64,000 nucleotides of DNA from Hepsetus odoe (Eukaryota > Chordata > Actinopteri > Characiformes > Hepsetidae): positions 12,516,798 to 12,580,797 of the forward strand of contig CM029387.1 in the NCBI GenBank assembly GCA_017165825.1. Reading direction: 5' to 3'. The position numbers and the translations under genes are program-made. The notes beneath the pieces were generated by a model. The model was not told where the DNA came from. It saw only the letters and a list, made by a program, of their open reading frames with translations, and ran no database searches. Every line of letters starts with the position of its first letter. The first letter of the stretch is position 1. Below are positions 36,061 to 47,690 of this stretch, piece after piece.

Positions 36061-36800
36061 GCAACTTGCATGTTAAAGAAATACTGCCGGGAAATAAGCA
36101 TTGTGATTCTATGGCCAAAGAACTGCTGGGAAATCTTGTATCCTGGTATGTGGAGTTTACATTGACAATGTTTATTTAATTTCTGATTAATTTATAACAC
36201 CAACACCGCCCAAAAATATAGAAAGTGTTGTAGTGAATGGTGGGTAGCACTTTTAGACATTGCTGTACTTTCTTGATACATTTTTTATTTTCTTTCACAG
36301 CTGAGATCATAGCATCACCTGCCATTTGCTCATATATTGTTTCTATTGCTTTTATGTAAGAGTGAACGACATGTGCCTACTAAGTCTGTTATAAAAGAAA
36401 TCTAAAACTTACCTTTTATAGTGATTTTGCATTTGTTGGCCTAGCTTTCCTCCCTGGAATCGCAACCTTACCTTGGTGGAAGGGTTTGTTTGCCTCTGTG
36501 AAAAAAGAGTAAACAGCAGAAAATGTGCTTCACTGTTGCATAAAAACAAAACTGTTCAATTAGGTTTTTTCCCCCCAGTTTGACACACATTTCGTTATGA
36601 CCAAAATCTACCAGAAGAGGGCAGATTTACAGTGGATTTGTTGGGTTGAAGTGAGTTAAACCTTTGTCAGGGGAAGCTGAAGTGAGGGTTTTAAAACAAG
36701 CCTGTAGAAATTTAAAGACTGCAGTTTAATCCTCATATTGTGTCTGTTCCTCATTTTAATTTATTCAGTACATACTAAAAAATTCACCCTTTTCAAAGAG
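36061..36800. other. Unassigned stretch
   Basis: No gene, long open frame or classifiable repeat seen. Confidence 0.4.
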
Positions 36801-36807
36801 TAGGAAG

Positions 36808-37040
36808 CAGCGGTGGTCCAGTGGTTAGGGAGTTGCCCCAGCATCAGAAGATTGTGGGTTCCTCACCAGTAGGTTGCCCTGAGGTACCCTTGAGCGAGGT
36901 ACCGTCCCCGTCACTGCTCCCCGCCCACTGCTGCACGGTGTTTGCATGAGTTAAATGCAGAGGTCCAATTTCATTGTGGTTCACTGTGTGTTGTGCTGTG
37001 ACCTTGCAATGACAAGGATGGTCACTTTCACTTTTTCCCA
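36808..37040 (+). mobile_element. tRNA-derived SINE, full length
   Basis: GCAGCGGTGGTCCAGTGGTTAG head, ATTGTGGGTTCCTC B-box remnant, GAGGTACCGTCCCCGTCACTGC body. The 3' terminus TGACAAGGATGGTCACTTTCACTTTTTC ends at about 37,037. Confidence 0.88.
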
Positions 37041-37239
37041 CTTTCAGATCAGACCAAAATATCCACAGAGACAACTGGTCTTCCAGTTGTCCAGACAGCT
37101 TCCACCAGACAACTGGTTACCTGAATAAAAGACATTAGCACTGAAGGTGCATCTCGAAAAAAATGCTTCCTCTATAGTTAACCCAACCACACAGCATGCA
37201 CAAGTGGGCAGCCGTATCCGGCGACTAGGCAGTGATGAA

Positions 37240-37500
37240 TGGCGGTGGTCTAGTGGTAGGGTACTTGCCTATGGTCCTCTGGATCAAGAGGTCCCAGGTT
37301 TGAATCCCACCTCCAGTACTACCACCACTGGGTCCCTTAACCCTGAGTGCTCCAGGGGGACTGTCCCTGTAATTAGGACGTGGAAGTCGCTCTGGATAAG
37401 AGCGTCTGCTAAATACCGTAAAATGTAAATGATGAGGACAACACTTGCTCAAGGGCAACCTACTGGTCTGGGATTCAAACCTACAACCATTTCATCCTGG
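37240..37500 (+). mobile_element. V-SINE/HE1-like SINE followed by a fragment of the other SINE
   Basis: 37,240-37,433 repeats the structure seen at 17,918, with TCTAGTGGTAGGG, AGGTTTGAATCCC and CTCTGGATAAGAGCGTCTGC. It is followed on the minus strand by a short piece of the GGTAC-type SINE (TTGCTCAAGGGCAACCTACTGG). Confidence 0.8.
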
Positions 37501-37727
37501 AATTTATTCCAAAAACACTGTACCAAATGCTCTATGAGTAGAACCACATACGAGCCTAACAAACAAAAGCAGCTCAGAGTGAAAAAATTAAAGAATTAAA
37601 ATGAATGAACTTGAGAGCCGAGAACTGTTTTTCTGCTGAGCTTTACTCAAGTGACAAATGTAGGAGGAGTTTTTACTTGCTTGAAAAGTAGCAGCTTAAC
37701 TTCTCATGATGTGAACTCTTGAGCATC

Positions 37728-38274
37728 ATGATGTTTCTGTTCTCTCTGGCTGTGGTTATGATGGTGATGAATATGTGTTATTAACTACATTTATATCTGT
37801 GTTAAACATTCTTATTCTGTTTCAAGAACTTTTTACATCATCTTGTGCTGCTATTTCTAAGAATACAAATTAGTTTGAGCAGATATTGAAGACATTCAGT
37901 TAGAATTGTGAGATTAAGAAATGTTTAAAATTTATAAAGTCTTTACTCTACACAGGGAAATGTTCTGCACAGTTAATAGAACCACTGGAGAACAAAAGGC
38001 AGGTTTTTGAAGATGAGACAGCTAAACTCTCCTGCAAGTATGATGGTGGTTTTAACAGTCTGCAGTGGTATCGTCAGTAGCTTGGATCCAGACCAGAGTA
38101 TTTATTGATGATTTATTGAGGATCAAATAATGCAAACAATGGAACTCTGATGGCTAAAGTGAAAGACAAAAGACTGGATCTGTTAATCTCCCCATGTGCA
38201 GTATCAGACTGTTCTCTACTACTGTGCCCTGGAGTCCACAGTGACAGGAAATCCAGCTCCACTGTACAAAAACA
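37728..38274 (+). pseudogene. T-cell receptor alpha V segment (TRAV), broken, with 23-type RSS
   Basis: Leader exon 37728-37763 (MMFLFSLAVVMM), then a V exon from the acceptor CTCTACACAG at 37955. It encodes LSCKY, the LQWYRQ core, a DKRLDLLI strand and, after a frame change, the YYCAL end. TAG directly follows WYRQ, a TGA lies 15 codons later, and a frameshift precedes the last Cys. The heptamer CACAGTG (38237-38243), a 22-bp spacer and the nonamer ACAAAAACA (38266-38274) form a 23-type recombination signal. Functional TRAVs supply the antigen-binding domain of the alpha chain. This copy cannot encode one. No J or C segment is in the window. Confidence 0.85.
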
Positions 38275-38590
38275 TTTCATATGAACTAAAGGGAATAATT
38301 TTTTTCCAGAAGGGGGAGCTGACTTGTGCTTTAGATCTTCAACTTCCTCACTCAACAAGCTGCAATATCCCTATTGAAGGCCAGCCATCATCATGGTTAC
38401 TACAAAAAGAGCTTCAAAACAAGCAACAGTCTCCCTGTACAGATAAGCTGCTGCCAAACTGGTTGTGCTTCCAGTTCAGTTAAATCAGTCCAGTTAAATC
38501 TGTTTTCTGTTGTACATCTTGTGTATAAATGCTTTTTCAGATTTGGAAATATGTAAAGGAATTGCAGTGGATTTATACATAATTGTGAGA

Positions 38591-38712
38591 AAGGACATGT
38601 AGGTGGTGGTTTTGAAGCAGGAAGATGCAGAGAACCGGAAGAAATGGTTGATCAACTGTGGCGACCCCTAAATGGGAGCAGCTGTAAGAAGAAGAAGAAG
38701 ACGAAGAAGTAG
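38591..38712 (+). mobile_element. RTE LINE 3' fragment
   Basis: The last roughly 120 bp of an RTE element, from GACATGTAGGTGGTGG through CAACTGTGGCGACCCC to an (AAG)n tail. It is severely 5'-truncated. Confidence 0.85.
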
Positions 38713-38899
38713 TTCCTTGTAGAAAGAAAATCTAACAGCAAAATATGCTGACATGTCCGCTGCTACAAACGTTATGGCCTCCAGTAAAGCACTGCTCGAT
38801 GGTGTATCTCTATCGAGGCGTGCATCCTGTTGGCCTGCTGGAGGAACCCGAAGAACTCCTGGAAAACATTGTATAGCTTTTGTATTCATTTGAATATTC

Positions 38900-40325
38900 C
38901 AAAGTGGAGAGCCTAGTATAATTTCTCAAAAATGACAGGGTTTATGATTTGAGAATACTTAATCTTAAGTGGGAGCAGGAGTCTGTAGCACATCTGGCTG
39001 GAGGACTCATAGTCAACCACAACAACCTCCTACATAAAGAAATATGATTATTAAGTATTAAATAAAGAAATAAGTCTGAATTCATTTCTGAATGACACAC
39101 AAAGCAGTGTTTTCAGTATCTCAGAGCTGTTGTTGGGGATGATTGATGGGACAGCCACTTTCTGTAGTTCTGTGGTCAGTAAAACATCAGAACGAAAATA
39201 TTAATCAACTGGATTGATGATCCTCAGTACACTGTAAAAGTTCGTAAACACAACAATCTCAGTCCATACGGCACAAATCTGGAAACTGAGTTTCAAAAAT
39301 CAGCAAATTTACACACAACCTCTGGTTCAGCCTCCAGCAATCTCAACAAACTTAATTTTAAAACCATGCGAAGATCTATGATGGGTATATGCAGAAATTA
39401 GTTTTGGTACGTTAAATCACATTTAGTGTATTAAAAAAATACAGAAGGAAATGGAGAATCTGGATCCTTTAATGAAATGTAAATCGTATTTGACCATTTC
39501 CGGTTTGGAGGAATTGGTTCTCTTTTACACTACTTAGCAGTTTACTGTAGGCTATCATTAGCATACCCCACATTACCATGACAACAAAAACAGCAAAAGG
39601 CATGGCAACCACTAAACACAACAAATCTTACAAACTGATTATAATAATACTGTAATAAATATCTTCATATAAATGTAGATTTTTATTTATAGATTTCCTC
39701 ATAGTAACTTCCATCTGAGTCTAAAGACCAAACTCTCAGATTAGCTGTTTGAAGTTTGCAGGGCCGCTAACTGGCCGACAGGTGTCAGTTAGTGACACGG
39801 TAACGTTCAACTTGAAATTGAGACACAAATCACACACACAGCGAACACGCTGATGCTCTTCTCTCAATTTCACGCATTTGATCAGCTCAGCAGTACAGCA
39901 AAGCTAGACCACAGGTGGAAGTTTCTGACCGTCCAAGTGCTCTGTCTGGACGGTAGTGTCACCTGAGCTTGTCTGCTTTAGCCTGAGTTTTCTCTTCCTG
40001 TGGAAGAGAAAAGAAGAGCTTCCAGCTGCAGCTGCAATGGCGCTCAAATAAAGCACCTGCCGCAGCCTGAAGTGGAGAGAAAAATGAGGAAACTCCATTG
40101 ATGAAGTGATGAAGATCTGGATAAAATCTTTGGAGAGTAAAGTGCCCGTCTGTCTCTCTGTGCAGTCAGTAAATGACTGAAGGTATCTGCTTCCATTGGA
40201 ACAGCTGACATTCTTTGGAACTCCACAAAGTTCTGTTTCAGCTCCAGGAGATCTTTATCTAAATGAGTTTAGAAATCAAGAATCCAAATGTCCTGAAAAG
40301 CATCTCCATCCATGAGAAGAACACA
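38900..40325. other. Unassigned stretch
   Basis: No convincing gene. Two short minus-strand open frames at 39,904-40,226 have no splice support or recognised motif. There may be old repeats I cannot classify. Confidence 0.35.
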
Positions 40326-40329
40326 TTAA

Positions 40330-42165
40330 TCCTTTTATCACAGCAGAGCTGAGAACTGTAGGAGAGACATAGGATTACTCTAAAAGATTACTCTACTATA
40401 GGAAGAAGCTGGAGGAGCAGCTCCAGCAGAACAACACCAGAGGTGTGTGGAGAGGATTGAACACCATTACTGGACGGAGCACAGTGAGTAGAGGAGGCTC
40501 AGAGTCTGGAGACCAGGACTGGGCTAATAGTTTAAACCAATTCTTTAACAGGTTTGACTCCGTGATCTGCCCCGCACCCATCCACCAAAGCTCATCACAT
40601 GCCCGTGCCCCCCTTCACACATCTCTGCAACCCCCCACGGCACCTCCCCTTCACACCTCTCTGAAACCCCCCACGGCATCAGGGATATCACCTGCATCCC
40701 CTCTGCTTTTCCCCTGAAGACTCTACTGCCACCTCCTGCTACCCTGCTCATCAGGAGGCACCTGCTTACACCCTACACAATAGCCTCTCCATCACAGCTG
40801 ACCAGGTGCGGAGTCAGCTGAGGAAGATGAAGAACAGGAAAGCCACAGGTCCGGATGGCATCAGCTCCAGACTGTTGTGGGACTGTGCAGATCAACTCTG
40901 TGAGGTTATCACTTACATCTTTAATCTCACCCTGAAGCGCATCCCTATTCTGTGGCTCGTGTCTTGTGCATGGTGCCAGTCCCTAAGACATCACACCCCA
41001 AAGAGCCAAACCACTTCAGACCCGTTACCCTGACTTCAAACCTGATGAAGGCTATGGAGAGGATCATCCTCCACCACCTTCGCCCACTGGTCAGGAGGGA
41101 CCTAGACCCGCTGCAGTTTGCTTACCAGCCACACATTGGGGTGAACAATGCTGTCATCTACCTGCTGCTTCAGGCCCTTGCTCACCTGGAGAGCGACAAG
41201 AGCATCGTGAGAGTCATGTTCTTTGACTTCTCTAGTGCCTTCAACACAATCTTTCAGTCCTGAGGGGGAAGCTGGAGGGAGCAGGAGTGGACCATCACAT
41301 AGGCCCCAGTAAGCGAGACTTCGGGACTGTATGTCTGAGGTGGTGGTCTGCAGCACGGGAGCCCCACAAGGAACTGTCCTCGCCCCCTTCCTCTTCACCC
41401 TGTACACGGCAGACTTCAATGAGTGGGAATGAGGGAATGAGCCGGAATACTGGGGGGTCATCAGTGACTTCGTCAGCTAGTGTGAACAAAGCCATCTTCG
41501 TATCAATGCCAGCAAGAAGAAGGAGCTGGTGATTGACATCCGCAAGAAGCATTCCGCAAGAAGCATTCCGCATTACATCCAGGGCTTGGTCCGCTGGTGT
41601 GGTAGAATCGCAGGGAGGGACAGGAGGAAACTAAATTAACTGGTCATGAGGGCCAGCTCTGTCCTAGACTGTCCACTGGAATCCATCAAGTAGGTAGGGG
41701 AAGAGAGGATGTTATCCAAGCTAACATCCATCATAGACAACACCTCCCACCCCCTGCATGAGACTGTACGAGCACTGAGCAGCTCGTTCAGCAGTAGACT
41801 TTTACACCTGCAGTGTAAGAAAGAACGCTACCGCAGGTCATTCTTACCGGCAGCTGTCAGACTCCACAAAACTAGCCTAACATTATTTATTTATGTATTA
41901 CTCATTTATTATTATTATTACATATATTTATTATTACTATTATTAAATGCTCTCTGTGTATATAGATAGCTTTCCTTGTTTTTATATTCTTTCCTACTTT
42001 GTCAAGAGCCCTGTGTATATGTATATATAGCTCTGTATAAGGATATCTTTCCTTGTTTTTTGTTTTTGTATTGTTTCTTTTCTTTGTTAAAGAGCCCTGT
42101 AACACCCAAATTTCTCATTCGTGGGATAATAAATGGTTATTTTATCCTATTCTATTCTATTCTAA
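40330..42165 (+). mobile_element. Rex1/Babar-type LINE, degraded, plus strand
   Basis: RT fragments in changing frames: KNRKATGPDGIS, the VPVPKTSHPKEPN block, DPLQFAYQPHIGV and FFDFSSAFNTI, then the conserved C-terminal QCKKERYRRSFLPAAVRLH region near 41,810. The 3' UTR with AT-rich repeats ends in short TATTC tandem units (42,147-42,163). Frameshifts and deletions mean no functional protein. Confidence 0.85.
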
Positions 42166-42275
42166 ATTCCCCTGCTTCAAACATCTTGGAAACAGCTTTT
42201 TCAGCATATCTCTGTTGTGTGCACAAGTACTGGGGAAAAAGAGAAAGATAAAATAAGAGAAAGATTCTTTGGATA

Positions 42276-42364
42276 TTATAGTGCTGTGAAAAAGTATTTT
42301 TTTAAAGGACTTTTTGTTTTTGCATATTTATTGCACTTTAATGATACAGATCATAAAGCAAATT
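42276..42364 (+). mobile_element. Left end of a decayed Tc1-type transposon, split by the nest
   Basis: GTGCTGTGAAAAAGTATTT and the TTGCATATTTATTGCAC / CAGATCATAAAGCAAATT stretches match the terminus of a common fish DNA transposon. Its other part continues at 52,766 on the far side of the insertion nest. Confidence 0.6.
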
Positions 42365-42365
42365 A

Positions 42366-42453
42366 AATCTAGTGGTGGGATACCTGCCTATGGAGCAAGA
42401 AGTCTCAAATTCAAATCCCACCTAGTACTACCACCATTGGGTTCCTGAGCAAG
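42366..42453 (+). mobile_element. V-SINE-like element, 5' half
   Basis: TCTAGTGGTGGG head and CAAATCCCACC B-box remnant, ending at GGTTCCTGAGCAAG. The 3' half resumes at 52,674 with GCAAGACACTTAACACC. The GCAAG at 42449-42453 is the target site duplicated on insertion of the LTR element. Confidence 0.85.
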
Positions 42454-42827
42454 TGTAACGGTGGCGGGGTGTGGGAAGGACGTCAGTGCAGAGCCAGGAG
42501 TCAGGAACATAGTTTTATTCATTATATAAACCAAAACAAGATACAAGGACTGCAGTTCTAATCAAAACCCAGACAGAAGGAACTGCAGTCTAAACCAAGT
42601 TACCAAAATTACCAAAAACCACCATAAACGTGAGGCTTCGCCTAGTAAATGAACCATGCTCTGTTCTGACTCATCAGGGCTTAAATAGCAGCCCCAATGA
42701 AGCACACCTGTATGTTTCAGTTTCGGTTTGGGCATGGTAGAGGGCTCTGTTCTTACTGAGCACAGCTCGGGTGTGCTCAGTCAGAATAGAGCGCCCTCTA
42801 CCATGCCCAAACTGAAACACTGTGACA
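42454..42827 (-). repeat. LTR of the 10.2-kb element, 3' copy (minus-strand sense)
   Basis: 374 bp, the same sequence as 52339-52673 apart from scattered changes and about 39 extra bases. The extra bases form an inverted copy of the TGGTAGAGGGC segment, making a hairpin at 42,716-42,820. Confidence 0.88.
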
Positions 42828-43036
42828 GAACACCCCCCCCCCCTTATGGGGCACATGGCCAGGTCCATAAAACAAAACCAACTTCAACCAAAAGGGGCCC
42901 CTAACCAGCCACCGCCACATCCAGGGCTGCTGGCGATGGTGTGGGGTATCCCAAATTCTCAGCCCATTGTGGGACCCCATGGTCATAAGGGCGGCCTCTC
43001 ACACTTTTGTCGATGACGATCTCCAGAGGGGCACCA

Positions 43037-43247
43037 AATTTCTGATAATTTAGAAACTATCAAACCATTTCAACAGAGGCATACCCTTACTCAGTTCATA
43101 CTCTTGTCCTGTCCCCTTGCCTGCAAAGCGAGGACTGTCCATCTCCTGCTGGGATGTCAGACTAATGATCTTGTCCCTTTCTGCCCTGTGGCTCTTTGCC
43201 CCATGAACCTGCAGGATTAATCTCATGGTGTCCAGGTTCTCAGAAAA
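43037..43247 (-). pseudogene. Cargo of the LTR element, C-terminal part
   Basis: An open stretch on the minus strand, LDTMRLILQVHGAK.. to LLKWFDSF and a stop. It follows the retroviral LTR remnant and plausibly completes the coiled-coil cargo. I do not recognise the protein. Confidence 0.4.
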
Positions 43248-43463
43248 ATAGGACAGAGGAATATATATGAATAAAATAACAGAAATAAATGAGTAAAATC
43301 AAGCTACAATCCATCACTCCCCCCTGTGATTCTATGTAAACCCATTGAATCAACATTAAATCAATTTGAATTAAAACAAAGACCCTGATCATCATGCTAA
43401 ATATTCAAAATCAAACTGTGATTAATGATTGAACTGTAATCATACCATCATCATCATGTATCA

Positions 43464-45469
43464 TTACTGGTAATGATTAAATATTTCTAAATCTGGAGAC
43501 AGAGAGACTACATTGACATGTACAGTCTTACATGTCCTGGAAACAAAACATAAAACAGTCTTGATTATCACGAGAATCAGAGTAATTGAACATATGAGTA
43601 CAACAAAGCCTTGAAGAATATGAGTGGCCAGAACCCCAAACGTGCTGGTGAACCATCCGAAGAGGTCCACTGAAGGTGTAGAGGTGGTGTGCATAACTTT
43701 GACCTGTTTTCTAATCTCTGAAATTAGAGTTGAGACATTATGAGATACGTCTGGAATGAATGAGCAACACTCATGCCCAATAACCGCACAAGTTCCACCT
43801 TTTTCAGCAAGCAAGAGGTCAAGAACCAACCTGTTCTGGAGAGTCATGTGTCTCATGTTGATTAGTTCATGAATAATTTGATCTAAAGCATGCGTTGTAT
43901 CATTATTAACATCTTCCATTACTCTCAGTACTTCTCTAATTTCAGCAAAAGCTACTGTCATTCCATAATTAGGAAAAAGCTGAAAAGAATCTTTTAGCAG
44001 GTTGTGCTACAAGTTCATGAGAATGAAATAATCCCACTTATGTAAATGATTACGTCTAGGATCAGTAGTGAGTCTCAAGGCTGGTATGACGTAGGCTGCA
44101 TAATATGTACCTGACCAGTGTCCAGGCAGATAACTGTAAGCTGTGTTACCACAAATGTACACGGTCCAGTTCACAGTGGGAGCGTCATCTGAAAAATATG
44201 CAGTTTTGAAAATCAAGGTAAACTGTACAGAATGATCATTCAAACGTACTACGACAGACGGTACATCAGGTGTGATGGTCAAATGACATACACTAGTGCC
44301 TAAATAAGGTCCAGAACCATTATTAGAGTAGAGTAGAGTAGAGTAATCTTTTATTATCCCACAAATGGGAAATTTGGGCATTACAGGGCTCTTATAAAAG
44401 TGACAGATGTACAGAAAGAATAGAAAAAAGATATATAAAAATAAAGGTATAAGGAAAGAGGGACAAGTACAGGAGAAAGGAGAAAAGTACAGGAGCTATA
44501 ATAATAAATTATCTATATAAATATAAATATATATACATATATACTATATTACCAATATGCATATACATATCTACAAGAAGAATTATGTGACCAAATATAC
44601 AGTACACAGTAATAATACACGATAATAAATAGGTTTTAAATAAATTATAAATATATATAAATAAACAAGTAGTAAGATATAAGTCTAATAATAATAATAA
44701 TAATAATAATACTGTACAATACAATAACAATATACATTAATAATAGTATATAATATAACATAATATATAATAAACAAGCAATGTAATGTTATGATGATGA
44801 ATTATGGAGTCTTATTGCTGCAGGTAGGAATGACCTGCGGTAGCGTTCTTTCTTACACTGCGGGTGTAAGAGTCTGCTGCTGAACGAGCTGCTCAGTGCT
44901 CGTACAGTCTCTTGTAGGGGGTGGGAGGTGTTGTCCATGATGGATGTTAGTTTGGATAACATCCTCTCCTCCCCTACCTCCTCGATGGACTTGAGCGGAC
45001 AGTTCAGGACAGAGCTGGCCCTCTTGACCAGTTTGTTTAGTTTCCCTCTGTCCCTCTCTGCGACTCTTCCACACCAGCAGACCACAGCGTAAAAAACAGC
45101 CGACGCTACCACAGTGTCATGAAATGTCCTCATGAGATGATTATGCCAACATAGATTCCCTTTGGGTGTGTACGCTAACTTTATGGGCGTATCTGGTTTA
45201 GCTATTGGTCTTACGTGGTGATTAGCAGTTATGACTCTCATTACCCAAATCCTCATGTTTCAGAAAGGGCAGGTGCAGTCGTGATCAGTGATGGCGAGGG
45301 GAACTGCAATTTGTGAGAATATTTCCGCACCATGTGGAATTAAGCCACAGATCCAACAATCTGACTTGTTAAACACTTTTGCAAACCCATGCGCTGCGGC
45401 TATAAAGGTGTTTCCCCTTAAACTGTCATTGTGACTGATCACGAGGGCAACTTGTAAATACAAACACAA
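43464..45469 (-). pseudogene. Retroviral env, truncated and split by a LINE
   Basis: The surface part has a CWICG (CxxC) motif near 45,350 and resumes after the LINE at 44,381-44,007. The transmembrane part (43,961-43,464) shows a heptad region, a CX6CC motif (CAVIGHECC) and a hydrophobic membrane anchor near its end. This is typical of gamma/epsilon-like retroviruses. The N-terminus with signal peptide and start is missing. Confidence 0.8.
44325..45136 (-). mobile_element. Rex1/Babar-type LINE, 5'-truncated, inside retroviral env
   Basis: The 3' 812 bp of the element, with the CKKERYRRSFLPAAIRLH motif, AT-rich UTR and an (AGAGT)n tail at the left edge. It is nearly identical in layout to the copy at 60,861. 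Confidence 0.88.
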
Positions 45470-46135
45470 GAGAAAGTATCCAGTTTTGCCGAGTAGTATC
45501 CAACAGGTCTCTGCAAACCACCATGATCTTGTGAAAGCACTGCTGTCATGTATCCATCTCTTTCATGAACATTCAGTGTGAAAGGCTGTCCTGTGTCTAG
45601 AATTCCCAGAGCAGGTGCTTGACAGAGCGCCTTTTTCAAATTCTGGAAAGCTTGGATTTGTTCTTGGTTCATTTCAATTGAATGGGTCCTTCCGTCCCTT
45701 TAGCAGATTGTTCAGAGGTTGTGCAATTTCTGTGTACGAATCAACCCATGCTCGGTTGTAGTTGCAAAATCCCAAGAAAGAGCACAATTCCTTGATTGTT
45801 TTTGGCTCTTTTGCTGTCTTGATCGCTTGAGCTCGATCTTGAATGATTTCTCGTTTCCCATGTGAAATCTTCTGTCCAAGGTAGACAACTTCAGCTTGCA
45901 TGATTTGAGCTTTGTGACCTTTTTCATGTAGAAGATCCAAGATATGCAAAACATCTTGTTCATGTTGATCTTCCTCTGCAGCAATCAGGACGTCATCAAG
46001 GTATTGAATGATTGTTGTTTCCATTTCTCTGCTTCCTCTGACGGGAGCAAGGCGGGCAGGGACATGATCAGTGTCACTCTCGCTTTCACTCTCAATTTCA
46101 TTCACTCTGTAGTTTTCTGCATGTTTTTCCTTCAC
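45439..46135 (-). pseudogene. Retroviral pol remnant (RT from the YLDD box to early RNase H)
   Basis: Two overlapping frames carry the catalytic YLDD box, the VVYLGQKIS and KELCSFLGFCNYNR motifs, then the RNase H linker with the YYSAKLD motif. The fingers and first palm part of RT are missing upstream because of a deletion directly before YLDD. Confidence 0.8.
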
Positions 46136-46374
46136 AGAGGGTTTAGAAGAAGATGCTCCGCCCCCTGGGTTCGTTCCTGCACACCAGGCTGCTTGGCATT
46201 TGCTCCATTTGCACCCGATAGCAACGCATCTCTTTCCGCTCTTACTCTTTCCAACTCCTCCACTAATTTGTTTATTTCTGCATCCTTTTTCTGAACCTCA
46301 GCGTTCTTTAGTTGGACCTCAGCATCCTTTTGTTGAACCTCAGCATTCTTTAGTTGGACCTCAGCATCCTTTTG

Positions 46375-46806
46375 TCAAACCTGAGCGTTCTTTTGTCGGA
46401 CCTCATCGAACTTTCTCAGAACCTCAGTGCTCTTTCTCCGAATTTCTTTAACCATAGCAGTTAATCTGGACTGAGTGGCCTTTGACTCTCTATCAGCTTC
46501 CATTTTTCGCATCATCTCACTCCTGCGTCTGAGCTGACCCAGCACAACAAGTGTCCATTTCAACTTTTTCTCACTCTTCTTCATAAGCTGAGTTTTACCC
46601 CAAGCTTTACGAATTACATCCAAAGACCAAATAATTTTGACATCAGCATTAACCGCATACTTTTCCACAATTTTCCGTTCAGTCTCATTCAGGTGCAACG
46701 AGCCTTTTATATACACGTTGAGACTACTGATTATGTGATTCTCATCAACGTACGGCACCGCCACATCTTTATCCTCAGTATTTGTTGATTTTTTCTTTCC
46801 CCACAT
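46375..46806 (-). pseudogene. Retroviral gag-like N-terminal frame
   Basis: 143 codons starting about 0.33 kb downstream of the retroviral 5' LTR, the position expected for gag. The product is basic and helical and runs into six 21-bp repeats encoding a (Q)xK(N/D)AEV heptad; a TGA in the second unit ends the frame. The match to gag rests on position only. Confidence 0.5.
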
Positions 46807-47134
46807 TATGTCAATTTCTCAAAGTTTTCACAGTTTTATCCAAGTATTTGATTTATCTTCAATTGATTACCTGTGCTTTTCACAATTTTTCATTATTTGT
46901 TACAAGATTGCTTAAATCTTCATCACAGACTCCTTTCTAGATTGATCTTGAAGAGGAGGGAGTTTACTTTTTACACACAGCAGTTAATCTCAACTCAGCA
47001 GCAGATTAAGACAGTAGGTGGCTTTACCTCTGTCAAAGTGCCAGCACTTCTGTTCCTGACTTTTGGTCAACCGTGTTGTCTTCCAGTTGCTTTTCCCGTC
47101 CGTTCCTCAAGTCAATTCTGTTTGTGACGCCAAC

Positions 47135-47690
47135 TGTTGGATTCTTCGATTGAGAACCGAGGTTCGAGGAGACAGTGATGAGGCGAAGAGGGTATTTAGC
47201 TATAGTAAAGTTTATTAACAGAAAAGTAACAAAGTTCTTACAAGATGTTCAGAAGACCGGTCAGTGTTCCTCTCTGTGTGGAATCCTTTCTCTCTCTTGC
47301 ACAGTTCAGAGTGTGCCTTTTTATCTATCCCCGGGAGCTCCAAGGCCTCCGGTGGAGACACCTAATCTAAGACTATGACCTTGTTTGGGTGATTTTGACG
47401 TGCAAAGAAAGCATTACTCAGAAGAGAACATAGAAAAATAGAGATGCAGTTAATAATATATAGGTTAAAGGTGACAGGGATGTGAATACTACCTAGGGAA
47501 GGGATTTAGGGTAATGGGGGTGAAAGGGCATTGGGCTGGTAGAAGAGTTCAGGGATGGAAGGACATAGGAATGGTCAAACTACAGGAATAGGGCCATGGA
47601 GGAATTATTTTGGGGAGAAGAAAGAAGGACAGAGGAATATATGAATAAAATAACAGAAATAAATGAATAAAATCAAGCTACAATCCATCA
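47135..47690 (-). repeat. 5' LTR of the endogenous retrovirus
   Basis: 556 bp with TG..CA ends; a GCCTTTTTATCT/CCTTGG promoter-like part is visible. Its first 68 bp are repeated at 43,249-43,316, which marks the truncated 3' LTR. Confidence 0.75.

Larger units (their letters stand above)
43249..47690 (-). mobile_element. Endogenous retrovirus, deleted, inside the LTR element
   Basis: The 5' LTR is 47690-47135 (TGATGG..CCAACA). A primer-binding-like TGGCGTCACAAACAG starts at 47132, three bases past the LTR end. A purine tract CACAGGGGGGAG at 43,328-43,317 precedes the start of a 3' LTR, of which only 43316 to about 43249 remain. Between them lie a gag-like frame, an RT segment starting at the YLDD box, a little RNase H, and an env gene. 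Large deletions join gag to RT and RNase H to env, so protease, most of pol and integrase are missing. A Rex1 LINE (44325-45136) splits env. It is an old, defective copy. Confidence 0.85.

Noticed and set aside
38668..38889. A 73-codon minus frame with a Leu-rich end
   Set aside because: The Leu run is the (AAG)n tail of an RTE fragment read in antisense.
39904..40226. Two minus-strand frames with a hydrophobic stretch followed by basic residues
   Set aside because: No splice signals, no recognised family and no conserved neighbours; insufficient support for a gene.
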